DNA of 16,035 nt from CAZGTQ01 sp964528575 (GTDB taxonomy: Bacteria > Planctomycetota > UBA1135 > GCA-002686595): contig CAZGTQ010000135.1 of the NCBI GenBank assembly GCA_964528575.1, positions 1 through 16,035 on the forward strand. Reading direction: 5' to 3'. The notes under the pieces are model-generated. The model searched no databases and was not told the DNA's origin. It saw nothing but the letters and a program-made list of their open reading frames with translations. Made by a program: the position numbers and the translations under genes. Positions 15,996 through 16,035 of the stretch are shown here, one piece after another (within the stretch, counting starts at the first letter, position 1; every line of letters starts with the position of its first letter).

Positions 15996-16035
15996 ATAGA
16001 GCCGCCGCCCGGCGAGCCCGACTTCGGCGCCGCGC

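Overview
The window is a GC-rich (roughly 70-75 % by eye) bacterial chromosome segment with 12 protein genes (the first runs in from outside the window and the last looks interrupted) and two tRNA genes. The style of the secreted proteins suggests a planctomycete-like bacterium: stacked carboxypeptidase-regulatory-like Ig domains, an L-type lectin with a recurrent C-terminal beta domain, a short secretin-N-like exported protein and an FG-GAP propeller fragment. This taxonomic call is an inference from domain style; a myxobacterial or other GC-rich lineage is not excluded.

Layout. 1-1344: 3' part of a multi-Ig-like surface protein. 1431-2588: secreted L-type lectin. 2616-3767 (minus): Mrp/ApbC-type P-loop ATPase, convergent with the lectin. 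3768-3990: divergent control region with an mrp promoter and a near-perfect 18-bp palindrome. 3991-4695: exported secretin-N-like protein. 4715-4820: GGCGCC-rich tandem repeats. 4874-8239 and 8255-10861: a plus-strand run of queC, a voltage-gated-type potassium channel, mazG, and an ABC ATPase with a MacB/FtsX-type permease. 10949-11025: tRNA-Asp(GTC). 11178-12419: ribonuclease D. 12454-12529 (minus): tRNA-Ala(CGC). 12722-15484: aconitase A. 15485-15770: intergenic control region. 15771 to the window end: FG-GAP protein reading frame broken by an in-frame TAG.

How the genes fit together. Most are housekeeping or stand-alone functions: queuosine precursor synthesis (queC), Fe-S cluster handling (mrp) and an Fe-S client (acnA), nucleotide pool sanitation (mazG), tRNA 3' maturation (rnd, lying between two tRNA genes), and envelope transport (ABC ATPase plus permease, an obvious two-gene unit). 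The secreted proteins belong to the envelope/exoproteome and show no link to those genes.

I see no defence island, mobile element, CRISPR array or biosynthetic cluster, and no convincing new multi-gene system. The most interesting points are: an Mrp homologue that lacks the canonical C-terminal CxxC and has a different loop there; a palindromic operator candidate abutting the mrp promoter; a recurring TAGGCT/TAGNNT -10 element, placed exactly 7 nt before ATG at two genes as expected for leaderless transcripts; the amber stop in the FG-GAP gene, with coding sense continuing in the same frame; and several short repeat arrays in leaders and intergenic DNA.
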